From the NCBI GenBank assembly GCA_000245075.1, contig JH599958.1:77173-141172 (forward strand): DNA of 64,000 nt. Direction: 5' to 3'. Below are positions 25,772 to 34,733 of this stretch, piece after piece. Below the pieces are notes generated by a model, which made no database searches, was not told the DNA's origin, and saw only the letters and a list, made by a program, of their open reading frames with translations. This stretch comes from Acetobacteraceae bacterium AT-5844 (GTDB taxonomy: Bacteria; Pseudomonadota; Alphaproteobacteria; Acetobacterales; Acetobacteraceae). Position 1 is the first letter of the stretch. Each line of letters opens with the position of its first letter. A program made the translations under genes and the position numbers.

Positions 25772-27706
25772 ATGCAGTTCCACCTCAACGGCTTCCGCGC
25801 GGGCGACCCGGAGATGTCGCCGCTCGATCTGCCCGCCCCGCCGGCCGCGCTCACGCCACTGCCGGCGACAACCGACGTGCTGATCGTCGGCTGCGGACCC
25901 GCCGGGCTGACGCTCGCCGCGCAGATGGCCGCCTTCCCCGGCATCACCACGCGCATCGTGGAACAGAAGCCGGGGCCGCTCATGCTCGGCCAGGCCGATG
26001 GTATCGCCTGCCGCACCGTCGAGATGTTCAATGCCTTCGGCTTCGCCGAGCGTGTGTTGCGCGAGGCCTATTGGGTGAATGAGACGGTGTTCTGGAAGCC
26101 GGATGAGACGCGCCGCGCCGCTATCCGCCGCAGCGACCGCATCCAGGATACCGAGGACGGGCTTTCCGAGTTCCCGCACGTCATTCTCAACCAGGCGCGG
26201 GTGCATGATTTCTACCTGGAGAGCATGCGGCGTGGCGCGGCGCCGATCGAGCCGGATTACCAGCGCCGCTTCGCCGGACTGGAAGTTGCCGCACCGGCAC
26301 AGGCATCGTCGTATCCTGTCACCGTTCGCCTTGAGCGTGTCGATCCCGGACATGAGGGGGAGATAGAGACCATCCAGGCGCGCTATGTCGTGGGCTGCGA
26401 TGGCGCCCGCAGCGCGGTGCGTCGCGCGCTGGGCGCCGCCCTGCATGGCGATTCCGCCAACCAGGCCTGGGGCGTCATGGATGTCCTCGCCGTCACCGAT
26501 TTTCCGGACATGCGCCTGAAGGCCGTCATCCACTCGGCGCATGAAGGCAACATGCTGATCATCCCGCGCGAGGGAGGCTATCTCGTCAGACTCTATATCG
26601 AACTCGACAAGCTGGCCGAGAATGAGCGCGTCGCCAGCCGCAACATCGATGTCAGCCACCTGATCGCCGCCGCGCAACGCATCCTCCGGCCCTACACGCT
26701 GGAGGTAAAGGAAGTGGCGTGGTGGTCGGTCTATGAGATCGGCCAGCGCCTCTGCGACCGGTTCGACGACGTGCCGGAAGGCCAGGAGGCGACATACCCC
26801 CCACGCGTCTTCATTGCTGGTGATGCCTGCCACACCCACAGCCCCAAGGCGGGCCAGGGCATGAACGTCTCCATGCAGGATGCGTTCAACCTCGGCTGGA
26901 AACTTGCCTCGGTGCTGCGCGAGCAGGCCGCGCCGTCGCTACTCTCCACCTACTCCACCGAGCGCCGCGCCGTGGCGGAGGAGCTCATCGCCTTCGACCG
27001 CAAGCTGGCCAGCATGTTCTCCGCTCCACCCAAGGACCCGAACGACCCCAACAGCGAGGGCGTCGATCCGGCGGAGTTTCAGAAGTACTTTGTCCAGCAG
27101 GGGCGATTCACCGCCGGCACGGCGATGCGCTATGCCCCGTCACTGATTACGGGCGATGCCACCCATCAGCACCTGGCGCGGGGCTTCACCATCGGCATGC
27201 GGTTTCACTCCGCGCCCGTGGTCCGGCTGGCGGATGCGAAGCCCATGCATATCGGCCACACCGTCAAGGCCGATGGGCGCTGGCGGCTCTTCGCCTTCGC
27301 CGCTGCCGAGAACCCTGCTGACGAGGCATCGCGCCTTCACGCCCTATGCCGCTTCCTGGAGCAGGACACTGCCTCCCCTCTGCTGCGCTACAGGCTCGCA
27401 GAAGAAGATATTGATGCGGTCATCGACTTCCGCGCGATCTTTCAGCAGGCGCATCAGGAACTCGACCTCAACGCCATGCCCTCCCTGCTTCGCCCCGCGA
27501 AAGGACGGCACGGGCTGATCGATTACGAGAAGATGTTCTGCCCGGATCTGAAGAACGGGCCGGACATTTTCGACCTTCGTGGCATCGATCGCGCGCAGGG
27601 TTGCGTCGTCATCGTCAGGCCCGATCAGCATATCGCGCATATTCTGCCGCTTGATGATCATGCGGGCATCTCGCGGTTCTTCGACGGCTTCATGCTGAGG
27701 CGGTGA
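25772..27706 (+). CDS. mobA: 3-Hydroxybenzoate 4-monooxygenase (MobA-like flavoprotein)
   Basis: 644-residue FAD hydroxylase of the phenol 2-monooxygenase group. It starts MQFHLNGFRAGDPE, as in Comamonas MobA, and has GxGxxG in DVLIVGCGPAGLTLAAQ (about residue 40), QADGIACRTVEMFNAFGFA, the DG motif in GCDGARSAVRR, the GD motif in FIAGDACHTHSPKAGQGM and a C-terminal thioredoxin-like domain (LRGIDRAQGCVVIVRPDQH). The enzyme converts 3-hydroxybenzoate to protocatechuate with NADPH and oxygen. ATG 25772 has AGGAGA seven bases upstream; ATG 25766 is too close to it. No protocatechuate ring-cleavage genes are in the window. Confidence 0.9.
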   Translation: MQFHLNGFRAGDPEMSPLDLPAPPAALTPLPATTDVLIVGCGPAGLTLAAQMAAFPGITTRIVEQKPGPLMLGQADGIACRTVEMFNAFGFAERVLREAYWVNETVFWKPDETRRAAIRRSDRIQDTEDGLSEFPHVILNQARVHDFYLESMRRGAAPIEPDYQRRFAGLEVAAPAQASSYPVTVRLERVDPGHEGEIETIQARYVVGCDGARSAVRRALGAALHGDSANQAWGVMDVLAVTDFPDMRLKAVIHSAHEGNMLIIPREGGYLVRLYIELDKLAENERVASRNIDVSHLIAAAQRILRPYTLEVKEVAWWSVYEIGQRLCDRFDDVPEGQEATYPPRVFIAGDACHTHSPKAGQGMNVSMQDAFNLGWKLASVLREQAAPSLLSTYSTERRAVAEELIAFDRKLASMFSAPPKDPNDPNSEGVDPAEFQKYFVQQGRFTAGTAMRYAPSLITGDATHQHLARGFTIGMRFHSAPVVRLADAKPMHIGHTVKADGRWRLFAFAAAENPADEASRLHALCRFLEQDTASPLLRYRLAEEDIDAVIDFRAIFQQAHQELDLNAMPSLLRPAKGRHGLIDYEKMFCPDLKNGPDIFDLRGIDRAQGCVVIVRPDQHIAHILPLDDHAGISRFFDGFMLRR

Positions 27707-27754
27707 AGACCCGGACGGCCACCATGAGGCGCGGCCACCACCGCGTCGGAGTGC

Positions 27755-28549
27755 TCACCGCATCGTGCAGGTCAGGCCGCCATCCACTGGCAGGACCACG
27801 CCGGTGATGTACCGCGCCTCATCGGAAGCAAGAAACACCGCCGCATTCGCAACATCCCAGGCGCTGCCCATGAATCCCATCGGCACCCTGGCATGGCGGC
27901 CGGCCATCATCGCTTCCTTGTCCTCATAGTTGCCGGCGATCTGCTGATGGATAAGCGGCGTATCCATCACTCCCGGCATGATGGCGTTGATCCTGACACC
28001 CTGCGACGCATAGCGGACGGCCAGGCCCCGCGTCAGGCCGTTCACCGCAGCTTTGGCCGCACCATAGAGAGGCTGGGGGTAAGGACCCGCGCCCACTGAG
28101 GCCACGGAGGAAATATTCGTCACAACGCCACGCTTCCGCTCCACCATACCCGGCAGGATGTGTCTGCACGCCAGGTAGACACCAGCGGTGTTCAGCGCGA
28201 GCAGGCGGTTCCATTCCTCCAGCTCCAGCTCCACGGGGCCGCCCATTCGCGTAAAGCCGACATTGTTGTGCAGAATATCCACGCGCCCAGCCTCCGCGAG
28301 CACCTTCTCCGTCACGGTCTGCATGGAGTGGGCATCGGTCACATCGGCAGAGAGCGCGCGGGCCTCGTGGCCCTCGGCGCGGATCAACGCCACAGTGTCC
28401 TCGGCGGCACTCTCGTGCAGATCCACCGCGAAGACCCGGGCGCCCTCCCGCGCATAGGCCATGGCGGCGGCCCGGCCATTACTCCAGCCTTCCCCAACGG
28501 AACCTGCGCCGAAGACAAGCGCGACACGGTCTTTCAGCCGCTGGCCCAT
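27755..28549 (-). CDS. Short-chain dehydrogenase/reductase (classical SDR)
   Basis: 264 residues. Cofactor loop VALVFGAGSVGEGWSNGRAAA, HNNVGF, Ser in NISSVAS, Tyr-x3-Lys in YGAAKAA, and the end YITGVVLPVDGGLT. The start at 28549 follows a GGAGGGGG ribosome site. The extended loop (GSVGxGWxNGR) is the same as in the SDR at 4445, so both belong to one subfamily. It diverges from the LysR gene at 28655 and is the likely first target of that regulator. Substrate unknown. Confidence 0.92.
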   Translation of the reverse strand: MGQRLKDRVALVFGAGSVGEGWSNGRAAAMAYAREGARVFAVDLHESAAEDTVALIRAEGHEARALSADVTDAHSMQTVTEKVLAEAGRVDILHNNVGFTRMGGPVELELEEWNRLLALNTAGVYLACRHILPGMVERKRGVVTNISSVASVGAGPYPQPLYGAAKAAVNGLTRGLAVRYASQGVRINAIMPGVMDTPLIHQQIAGNYEDKEAMMAGRHARVPMGFMGSAWDVANAAVFLASDEARYITGVVLPVDGGLTCTMR

Positions 28550-28654
28550 GGCCCCCTCCCCCAAAATCTCCTTCAGCTTCGTCGGGCAGCGGGAGGGTAG
28601 CAATCGAGCTTTGCATCCGCCTATTGTGAGAAAAAATCAAAGATGGAGGTAAGC

Positions 28655-29596
28655 ATGGCGAGGTTGCCGTCCCTGAACGCGCTTCGCGCCTTCGAATGCG
28701 CCGCGCGCCAGCGCAGCATCACGAGAGCGGCAGAGGAACTCTGCGTCACCCATGGCGCGGTGAGCCGGCTGGTCCAGCAGCTTGAAGCGGAACTCAAGGC
28801 GCCCCTTCTGCGCCGCCTTCCCCGTTCCGTCGAGCCCACAGCCGAAGGCGCGCGTCTCGCCGAGGCACTGGGCACAGCCTTTTCCTTCATGCACCGCGGC
28901 GTAGCTGAATTCCGGGAGCGTCCGCTCACCCTCGCCTGCTCCTCCTCCATCATGTCGCGCTGGCTCATTCCGAGGCTTGCAGGGTTTCGCCAGCTGCATC
29001 CCGAGGTTGAACTGCGCCTCTCAGTATCACACGGGGCGATCGACTTCGTGCGCGAGGACATCGATGTCGCACTGCGGAACAGCAGCGTGCCACGGCCGGC
29101 GGATATCGTCGCCCGTCCCCTTGCGCAGGAGCATATCGGCCTTGTATGCGCGCCGGATTATCTGTGTGCGCAGGAAGCCTCTTCGGATGCTCGGTCCTGG
29201 CGCATCCTGGAGACCAGCTCGCGCCCGGACGCGCTGGCGCAGTGGCGACAGGCCGCCGGCGAGCCCACACTCGGCATCGCCGGGCAGGAATCCTTCGCGC
29301 ATTTCTTCTTGGCCATCCAGGCCTCGGCCTGCGGCTTCGGCGCAACGGTCGCGCCCCATATGCTGGTCGAGGACGATCTCGCCTCCGGTAAGCTTGTCGC
29401 GCCCTTCGGCTTTGTTCCCGGCACGCGGGAATTGCAGCTCTGGATCCGGCGCGGCGTCGCGCAGCGGCCAGGGGTGCAGGCGCTCTCCCGCTGGCTGGAA
29501 GCCGAAGTCGCATCCAGCCTCTCCGCCGCTGTGACGCCAACTCACCGCAAGGCGGGGCAAAACTCGCTTGTTGGCGAGGGGGCCGGCATGGTCTGA
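28655..29596 (+). CDS. LysR-family regulator, GcvA-like
   Basis: 313 residues from ATG 28655, which has GGAGGT six bases upstream. The N-terminal helix-turn-helix is LPSLNALRAFECAARQRS, then ITRAAEELCVTHGAVSRLVQQLE, close to GcvA-type regulators. The effector domain follows (LACSSSIMSRWLIPRLAGF, DVALRNSS, FLAIQASACGFGATVAPHMLVEDDL). It is divergent from the SDR (27755) and 51 bases before the DUF1537 kinase, so it probably activates both the SDR and the acid-sugar operon. The effector is probably a pathway intermediate. Confidence 0.92.
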   Translation: MARLPSLNALRAFECAARQRSITRAAEELCVTHGAVSRLVQQLEAELKAPLLRRLPRSVEPTAEGARLAEALGTAFSFMHRGVAEFRERPLTLACSSSIMSRWLIPRLAGFRQLHPEVELRLSVSHGAIDFVREDIDVALRNSSVPRPADIVARPLAQEHIGLVCAPDYLCAQEASSDARSWRILETSSRPDALAQWRQAAGEPTLGIAGQESFAHFFLAIQASACGFGATVAPHMLVEDDLASGKLVAPFGFVPGTRELQLWIRRGVAQRPGVQALSRWLEAEVASSLSAAVTPTHRKAGQNSLVGEGAGMV

Positions 29597-29647
29597 CGCA
29601 CCAGGCGCCCATGCCGGCGCGAGACAACGGCATAAGGAAGACGGCTC

Positions 29648-31024
29648 TTGTCCAATGCCGGGTACGCCCCCGCCTTCGCCTTCTATGGCGATGATTTCAC
29701 CGGTGCATCCGCCCATCTGGATGCCTTCCGCATATCCGGGCTTCGCGGCCTGCTATTCCTCCGCCTGCCGGAAAGAAAGCAGTTGGAGCGGCACCTCCCA
29801 ATACTCGATGCGATCGGCATAGCCGGTATCGCGCGCTCCCTCCCGGCCGGGGCGATGGAAGCGGAAGTGCGCCCGGCGTTGGAGCTGTTCCACAGCCTCG
29901 GTTGCCGCTCGGTGCAGTATAAAGTCTGCTCCACCTTCGATTCCGCGCCGCATCTCGGCAATATCGGCCGGATGATGGAGCTGGGGCGGGCCATCTTCGG
30001 CGCACGCCCAGTTCCCGTTGTCGCCGCCTGTCCCGATGCCGGGCGCTGGACGGCATTCGGCCAGCATTTCGCCGATGCCAGGGGCGAGGTCTTCCGCCTG
30101 GATCGCCATCCCACCATGGCGAAGCACCCTTCGACGCCCATGGATGAAGCCGACCTGCGCCGCCATCTGGCGCGGCAGACCGAGATGCCGCTCGGGCTTA
30201 TCGATTTTCGTGCGCTGCGCTCCAGCCCGCAGGCCCTGCGCCGGCATTGGGATGCCCTGTCCTCCGCAGGCGCGCAGGGCGTCGTGCTCGATGCCCTGGA
30301 AGAGGCGGATCTCGACAGGATTGCCGCGCTTATCTGGGAACTTTCAGCGGAGGTGCCCAACTTCACCGTCTCCGCGCAGGGTCTCGCGGGCGCGCTTGGG
30401 CGCCATGCGGCATCGCTGGGCCTGGGCGGCGCTGCGGCGGAGGCGGCGATGGGCCCTGTCGATCGGCTCATGGTGCTATCCGGCAGCGCCTCTCCGCAGA
30501 CGGCCATGCAGATCCGCGCCGCGGAAGCCGCCGGCTGGCCCGCCTTGCGGATCGACCTCACGCGCATGATGGACCGTCCCGCCGGGGAATTCGCACTGCA
30601 GGTGGAGGAAGGTCTGGCGCAGGCCCTGGCGGAAGGTGCCGGTGCCATAGCCTATACCGCCCTCGGCCCCGACGACCCAGCCATCCCCGCCGCCAGGGAG
30701 CAGGCCGCGCGCAGGGGCATCCCGCCGGAAGATCTCGTCCGCCATACCGGCGATCTCTTCGGCACGCTGGTGACACGGCTGAGCGACCGCTGCGGCCTCC
30801 GGCGGGCCGTGCTGGCAGGCGGTGACACCTCCAGCCAGGCCATGCGGGCCATCGATGCTTATGCGCTGCGCATCCTCGGCTTCAGCCGCGCGGCAGGCGC
30901 CCGCATCTCCAGCCTCGTCTCCGATAATCCGAGGCTGGACGGGCTGCAGCTTCTCCTCAAGGCCGGCCAGACCGGGGCCGACGACGTGTTTCTCCGCGTC
31001 CGCAGCATGGAAGGCTGGGCATGA
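29648..31024 (+). CDS. DUF1537 four-carbon acid-sugar kinase family (OtnK/OiaK-like)
   Basis: 458 residues, both DUF1537 domains present. The N-terminal substrate domain has FYGDDFTGASAHLDAF; the C-terminal nucleotide domain has MVLSGSASPQTAMQI and VLAGGDTSSQAMRAI (the GGxTS ATP loop) near residue 390. DUF1537 proteins phosphorylate acid sugars: OtnK acts on 3-oxo-tetronates, LtnK/DtnK on tetronates, OiaK on 3-oxo-isoapionate. The only in-frame start is TTG 29648 with AAGGAAG upstream. ATGA overlap with a RuBisCO-like gene points toward an OiaK-type role, since that pairing is known in D-apionate pathways. Exact substrate inferred, not proven. Confidence 0.88.
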   Translation: MSNAGYAPAFAFYGDDFTGASAHLDAFRISGLRGLLFLRLPERKQLERHLPILDAIGIAGIARSLPAGAMEAEVRPALELFHSLGCRSVQYKVCSTFDSAPHLGNIGRMMELGRAIFGARPVPVVAACPDAGRWTAFGQHFADARGEVFRLDRHPTMAKHPSTPMDEADLRRHLARQTEMPLGLIDFRALRSSPQALRRHWDALSSAGAQGVVLDALEEADLDRIAALIWELSAEVPNFTVSAQGLAGALGRHAASLGLGGAAAEAAMGPVDRLMVLSGSASPQTAMQIRAAEAAGWPALRIDLTRMMDRPAGEFALQVEEGLAQALAEGAGAIAYTALGPDDPAIPAAREQAARRGIPPEDLVRHTGDLFGTLVTRLSDRCGLRRAVLAGGDTSSQAMRAIDAYALRILGFSRAAGARISSLVSDNPRLDGLQLLLKAGQTGADDVFLRVRSMEGWA

Positions 31025-32319
31025 CCGCGACGAGCGTCGCCACCACCCATCGCCCCGGTCTCTCGGATGCGCGCTTCGCCGCGACCTATCTGGTCGAGAC
31101 CCCGGGCGATGTCCGCGCGGTGGCCGAGGCCATGGCGGGCGAGCAATCGACCGCCACGCACAGCAAAGTCGCAGGCGAAACGCCGGGACTCATCCGCCAG
31201 CACGGCGCCGTTGTCGAAGATATCGAGTTGCTGGAGGCCGTGCGCACACCCTCCCTCCCCTCTCATGCCACGGGTGGAGCAGGGGTGTTTCACCGCGCGC
31301 GGGTGCGGCTCTCCTGGCCGCTGCACAATATCGGCCCCTCCCTGCCCATGCTGACGACCACGCTGATGGGCAACCAGACGGGCATGCGTGACCTCACGGG
31401 GTTGCGCCTGCAATCCATCGAGCTGCCACCAGCCTTCATGGCGGCCTGCCCGCGCCCTGCCTTCGGCATCGCCGGCACGCGCGGCCTCTCCGGTGTCGCG
31501 TCGCGGCCCATCATCGGCACCATCGTGAAGCCGAATATCGGCCTTTCGCCGGAGGAAACAGCCCACCTTATCGGCGAGTTCGCCGATGCGGGGCTCGATT
31601 TCGTCAAGGATGACGAGCTGATGGCCGACCCGCCTTACTGTCCCGTCATCGAACGCGCGGGCGCCGTGCTGAACGTGGTGCGGCGGCATGAAGACCGCAC
31701 CGGCCGTCCCATGCTCTACGCGGTGAACATCACCGGCGAGGTGGACGAGATGCGGCGGCGGCATGATGCGGTGCTGGCCGCTGGCGGCCGCTGCGTCATG
31801 GTGAACCTCAATGCCGTCGGCCTGGCCGGGCTGCTAGCCTTGCGCCGACACAGCCAGTTGCCGATTCATGGCCACCGCGCGGGCTGGGCCGCGCTGACGC
31901 GCGCACCAATGCTCGGTATGGATTTCGCGCCCTATCAGATGATCTGGCGCCTGGCCGGCGCGGACCACCTTCATGTCAGCGGCCTCGGCGGGAAGTTTTG
32001 GGAGACGGCCGAGGGCGTCACCGTCTCCGCCCGCGCCTGCCTCACCCCCATGCTGAGCCCGGAGGATCGCGCCATGCCCGTCTTCTCCGGCGGCTCGACG
32101 GTGCGCCATGTCGCGGAAACGCTGCGCGCCGCAGGTGGCACAGATCTCATCATGACGACCGGCGGTGCCATTCTCGGCCATCCTTCCGGCCCCCGTGCCG
32201 GTGTGGAGAGCATGCACGCCGCCTGGGCCGCCGCCATGGCCGGCCTTCCGCTGGATGATTTCGCGCGGAGCCGCCCAGCCCTCGCCGCAGCCCTCGCCCA
32301 TTGGCCAGCCAGCATATGA
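31021..32319 (+). CDS. RuBisCO-like protein (form IV; OiaX/OiaT-type candidate)
   Basis: 432 residues with the RuBisCO large-subunit fold. Conserved: K170 (RuBisCO K175) in IGTIVKPNIGLS, the metal motif FVKDDE with K196, D198 and E199 (K201/D203/E204), H285-R286, H318 (H327), loop-6 K325 in GGKF, S357 in FSGGS, and GGAILGHPSG. Changed: RuBisCO K177 is N172, and H298 is Trp, so CO2 fixation is unlikely. Related RuBisCO-like proteins decarboxylate or transcarboxylate 3-oxo-isoapionate 4-phosphate after a DUF1537 kinase. The start overlaps the kinase stop as ATGA, which fits that sequence of steps. Confidence 0.9.
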   Translation: MTATSVATTHRPGLSDARFAATYLVETPGDVRAVAEAMAGEQSTATHSKVAGETPGLIRQHGAVVEDIELLEAVRTPSLPSHATGGAGVFHRARVRLSWPLHNIGPSLPMLTTTLMGNQTGMRDLTGLRLQSIELPPAFMAACPRPAFGIAGTRGLSGVASRPIIGTIVKPNIGLSPEETAHLIGEFADAGLDFVKDDELMADPPYCPVIERAGAVLNVVRRHEDRTGRPMLYAVNITGEVDEMRRRHDAVLAAGGRCVMVNLNAVGLAGLLALRRHSQLPIHGHRAGWAALTRAPMLGMDFAPYQMIWRLAGADHLHVSGLGGKFWETAEGVTVSARACLTPMLSPEDRAMPVFSGGSTVRHVAETLRAAGGTDLIMTTGGAILGHPSGPRAGVESMHAAWAAAMAGLPLDDFARSRPALAAALAHWPASI

Positions 32320-32329
32320 GACAGATGCC

Positions 32330-33382
32330 ATGACCCACCCCATCACCACCCGCATGCTCGTGAAGGAGTGGCAGCGGCATGGCGGCGTCGCCATGCATCA
32401 GCGCGAACTGCGCCCGCTTGGGCCGCAGGATGTGCTGGTGCGCGTGCGCCGCGCGGCGATCTGCGGCACGGACCTTCATGTCTATGGCTGGAACGATTGG
32501 GCTGCGCGCAACTATCGCCTGCCCATTCCCATGGGCCACGAGATGGGTGGCGAGGTGCTGGCCATCGGCGCACAGGTCTCCGGGATCGAACCCGGCATGC
32601 GCATCTCCGCGGAGACGCATATCGCCTGTGGCCATTGCCGCCAGTGCCGGGCGAACCGGCGCCACACCTGCCTCAACCTCAAGCTGTTTTCCAAGCAGGG
32701 CCTGGGCTGCTTCTCGGATTACACCGTCGTCCCCGCCTCCGCCCTGCGCCGCGTGCCGGACGATATGCCTTTCCGTGACGCCAGCATCATGGAACCTCTC
32801 GGCGTCGGCGTGCGGGCCGCGATGGAAGCGGATCTGCGGGGACGCAACGCCCTTGTCACCGGCTGCGGGCCGATCGGCCTCTTCACCATCGCCGCCGCGC
32901 GCGCCCTGGGCGCGGCGCGGGTGGTCGCGGCGGATTTGCATGACTACAGACGGGAACTCGCCCGAGCCCTCGGCGCCGATACTGTCATCAACCCGGAGGT
33001 CGAGCCTCTGGCGGAAGCCACATTGCAAGCCACCGGCGGCGAAGGCATCGATGTCGCCATTGACTGCGCGGGCAATGGCCGCGCCATTCAGGATTCCCTC
33101 TCTAGCCTCGTACCGGGCGGCGCGCTTATTCTGGCGGGGCTGCCGTCAGGGCCCGTTGCGCTCGATCTGGCCAAGGACGTGATCGTTCGCGAGGCGCGGG
33201 TGCAAGGCATCTTCGGCCGGTTGATCGACGAGACCTGGCTCGCGACGGAAAGCCTTCTCCGCTCCGGCCGCCTGAAGGTCGAGCCCGTGCTGACGCACAG
33301 CTTCCCACTCGACCGCTTCGAGGAAGCGTTTGAACTGGCGGAATCCGGCGCCAGCGGCAAGGTCATGTTCGACATGGGCTGA
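32330..33382 (+). CDS. Zinc-dependent alcohol dehydrogenase (Tdh/sorbitol dehydrogenase group)
   Basis: 350-residue MDR enzyme. Catalytic zinc: Cys in AAICGTDLHVYG, GHEMGGEV, and Glu in EPLGVGVRA; structural zinc: four Cys in CGHCRQCRANRRHTC. The NAD loop is ALVTGCGPIGLFTIAAA. The layout resembles L-threonine 3-dehydrogenase and polyol dehydrogenases. It starts 10 bases after the RuBisCO-like gene and ends at a terminator. It probably oxidises a hydroxy group of the acid sugar or handles the keto product (for example an erythrulose-like compound); substrate inferred from context. Confidence 0.92.
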   Translation: MTHPITTRMLVKEWQRHGGVAMHQRELRPLGPQDVLVRVRRAAICGTDLHVYGWNDWAARNYRLPIPMGHEMGGEVLAIGAQVSGIEPGMRISAETHIACGHCRQCRANRRHTCLNLKLFSKQGLGCFSDYTVVPASALRRVPDDMPFRDASIMEPLGVGVRAAMEADLRGRNALVTGCGPIGLFTIAAARALGAARVVAADLHDYRRELARALGADTVINPEVEPLAEATLQATGGEGIDVAIDCAGNGRAIQDSLSSLVPGGALILAGLPSGPVALDLAKDVIVREARVQGIFGRLIDETWLATESLLRSGRLKVEPVLTHSFPLDRFEEAFELAESGASGKVMFDMG

Positions 33383-33389
33383 GCCCGTT

Positions 33390-33421
33390 GCAGGGAAGCC
33401 GTTCCTTACCGGCTTCCCTGC
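33390..33421. terminator. Strong bidirectional hairpin
   Basis: Perfect 12-base-pair stem GCAGGGAAGCCG / CGGCTTCCCTGC with an eight-base loop, seven bases after the alcohol dehydrogenase stop and seven bases before the end of the convergent Bug gene. It separates the kinase/RuBisCO-like operon from the Bug gene. Confidence 0.8.
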
Positions 33422-33428
33422 TCCTGCG

Positions 33429-34412
33429 TCAGCTGGCGGTGATGTTTGCCTCGCGGATCACCTTGCCCCAGCGCTCCATCTCCGAGGCCACGCGTGCATC
33501 CGCCTCGGCGGCCGTCGAGGGCAAGCCGGAAGCGCCCTTGTCGGCCAGCGCCTGCTTCGTCTCGGCGTCGTTCAGCGTGTCCCGCAGCGCGGTGGAAAGC
33601 CTGTCGATGATCGGCTGCGGCGTGCCCTTGGGAACGGCAATGGAACCCCAGGCGGCGGCCTCATAGCCTGGCACGCCAGCCTCGACCATGGTGGGCACGC
33701 TCGGCACGCGCGGATTGCGCACCGAACCGCCGACAGCCAGGGGTCGGGTCTTGGCGGCATCGATCATGCCGATGGAAGACGGCAGGGAGTCCATCATGAG
33801 ATCGAGATTGCCGCCGATGAGATCCGTCACGGCGGGGCCGGTGCCGCGATAGGGCACATGCGTCATGCGCGTGCCCGTCAGGGAGAGGAAGTACTCCATG
33901 AAGAGATGCGAGCCGCCGCCGACACCGGCGGAGCCGTACATCAGCTCACCTGGCCTGCTCTTCGCCAGTGCGACCAGATCCTGGATGCTCTTCACCTGCG
34001 CGAGGCGCGGCCCGACGACGAGGATGTGGTCCGTCAGGAAGGTCAGCCCGACCTGGGAGAAATCCCGCCGCACATCGTAGCCGATATTCGGATAGAGAAA
34101 CTGGTTGCACGACATCGTACCCTGCGTGCCGAATACGATGGTATAGCCATCCGGTGCCGAGCGCGCGACGAATTCCATGCCGATATTGCCCCCGGCGCCG
34201 CCGCGATTTTCCACCACCACGGGCTTGCCGAGCCGCGCTTCCAGCCCTTTGGCGACGATGCGGCCAGCGATATCCGTGACGCCGCCGGGCGCGAACGGCA
34301 CCACCATGTTGATTGAACGCTCCGGATAGCTGCCCTGCGCCCGCACCAGCGAGGGCGTGAGCAACAAGGCGGGCGTGGCGAGAATCAGGCCGCGGCGTGT
34401 GGTGGCTTCCAT
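33429..34412 (-). CDS. Bug-type tripartite tricarboxylate receptor
   Basis: 327 residues from ATG 34412 (AAGGA upstream). Signal MEATTRRGLILATPALLL ending at VRAQG. Motifs: INMVVPFAPGGVTDIAGR, VVVENRGGAGGNIGMEFVAR, SAPDGYTIVFG, HVPYRGTGPAVTDLIGGNLD and VPSVPTMVEAGVPGYEA. It lies between two plus-strand blocks of the acid-sugar island and diverges from the SAF-domain dehydrogenase, so it is the likeliest receptor for the acid handled there. Bug receptors of this kind have been shown elsewhere to bind sugar acids as well as tricarboxylates. Confidence 0.93.
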   Translation of the reverse strand: MEATTRRGLILATPALLLTPSLVRAQGSYPERSINMVVPFAPGGVTDIAGRIVAKGLEARLGKPVVVENRGGAGGNIGMEFVARSAPDGYTIVFGTQGTMSCNQFLYPNIGYDVRRDFSQVGLTFLTDHILVVGPRLAQVKSIQDLVALAKSRPGELMYGSAGVGGGSHLFMEYFLSLTGTRMTHVPYRGTGPAVTDLIGGNLDLMMDSLPSSIGMIDAAKTRPLAVGGSVRNPRVPSVPTMVEAGVPGYEAAAWGSIAVPKGTPQPIIDRLSTALRDTLNDAETKQALADKGASGLPSTAAEADARVASEMERWGKVIREANITAS

Positions 34413-34733
34413 GGCATCGTTCCTTGCACTGCGGTCTCTGCGGACCATTGCATTGTCACGGCCCGGCCCATGGCGGGCGGCCGGCAGTGCCGCCAGTCAA
34501 GCAAGCCGCGCGCGGGCGCCTCAAGCGAGTTCTCCGCCACCCACCCGCGAGGAAAGATCACAGGATCCGCCAGCAATCCCACTGATTGGGACAGCTATGG
34601 CGAGGTTTCAGCGCTCTGCTGTGAGAATTCATCGCTACCGTCCTCCGCGCCGCTGTCCCAGGATGAACCTGCCTGGCCATCGACAACGAAGAACAGTGGC
34701 GCGCTCTGCTGGCGGCGCGGAGGAGGAAACGAC
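34413..34733. other. 321-base divergent promoter region
   Basis: Between the divergent Bug (start 34412) and SAF-domain dehydrogenase (start 34734) genes. It is less codon-like than its surroundings, though an open frame in line with the dehydrogenase runs through much of it. It should hold both promoters. I found no long perfect palindrome. AGGAGGAAAC at 34721-34730 is the dehydrogenase ribosome site. Confidence 0.5.

Noticed and set aside
34470..34733. 88-residue N-terminal extension of the SAF-domain dehydrogenase
   Set aside because: Its composition is unlike the rest of the protein, and a strong ribosome site directly precedes GTG 34734, where the Rossmann domain begins.
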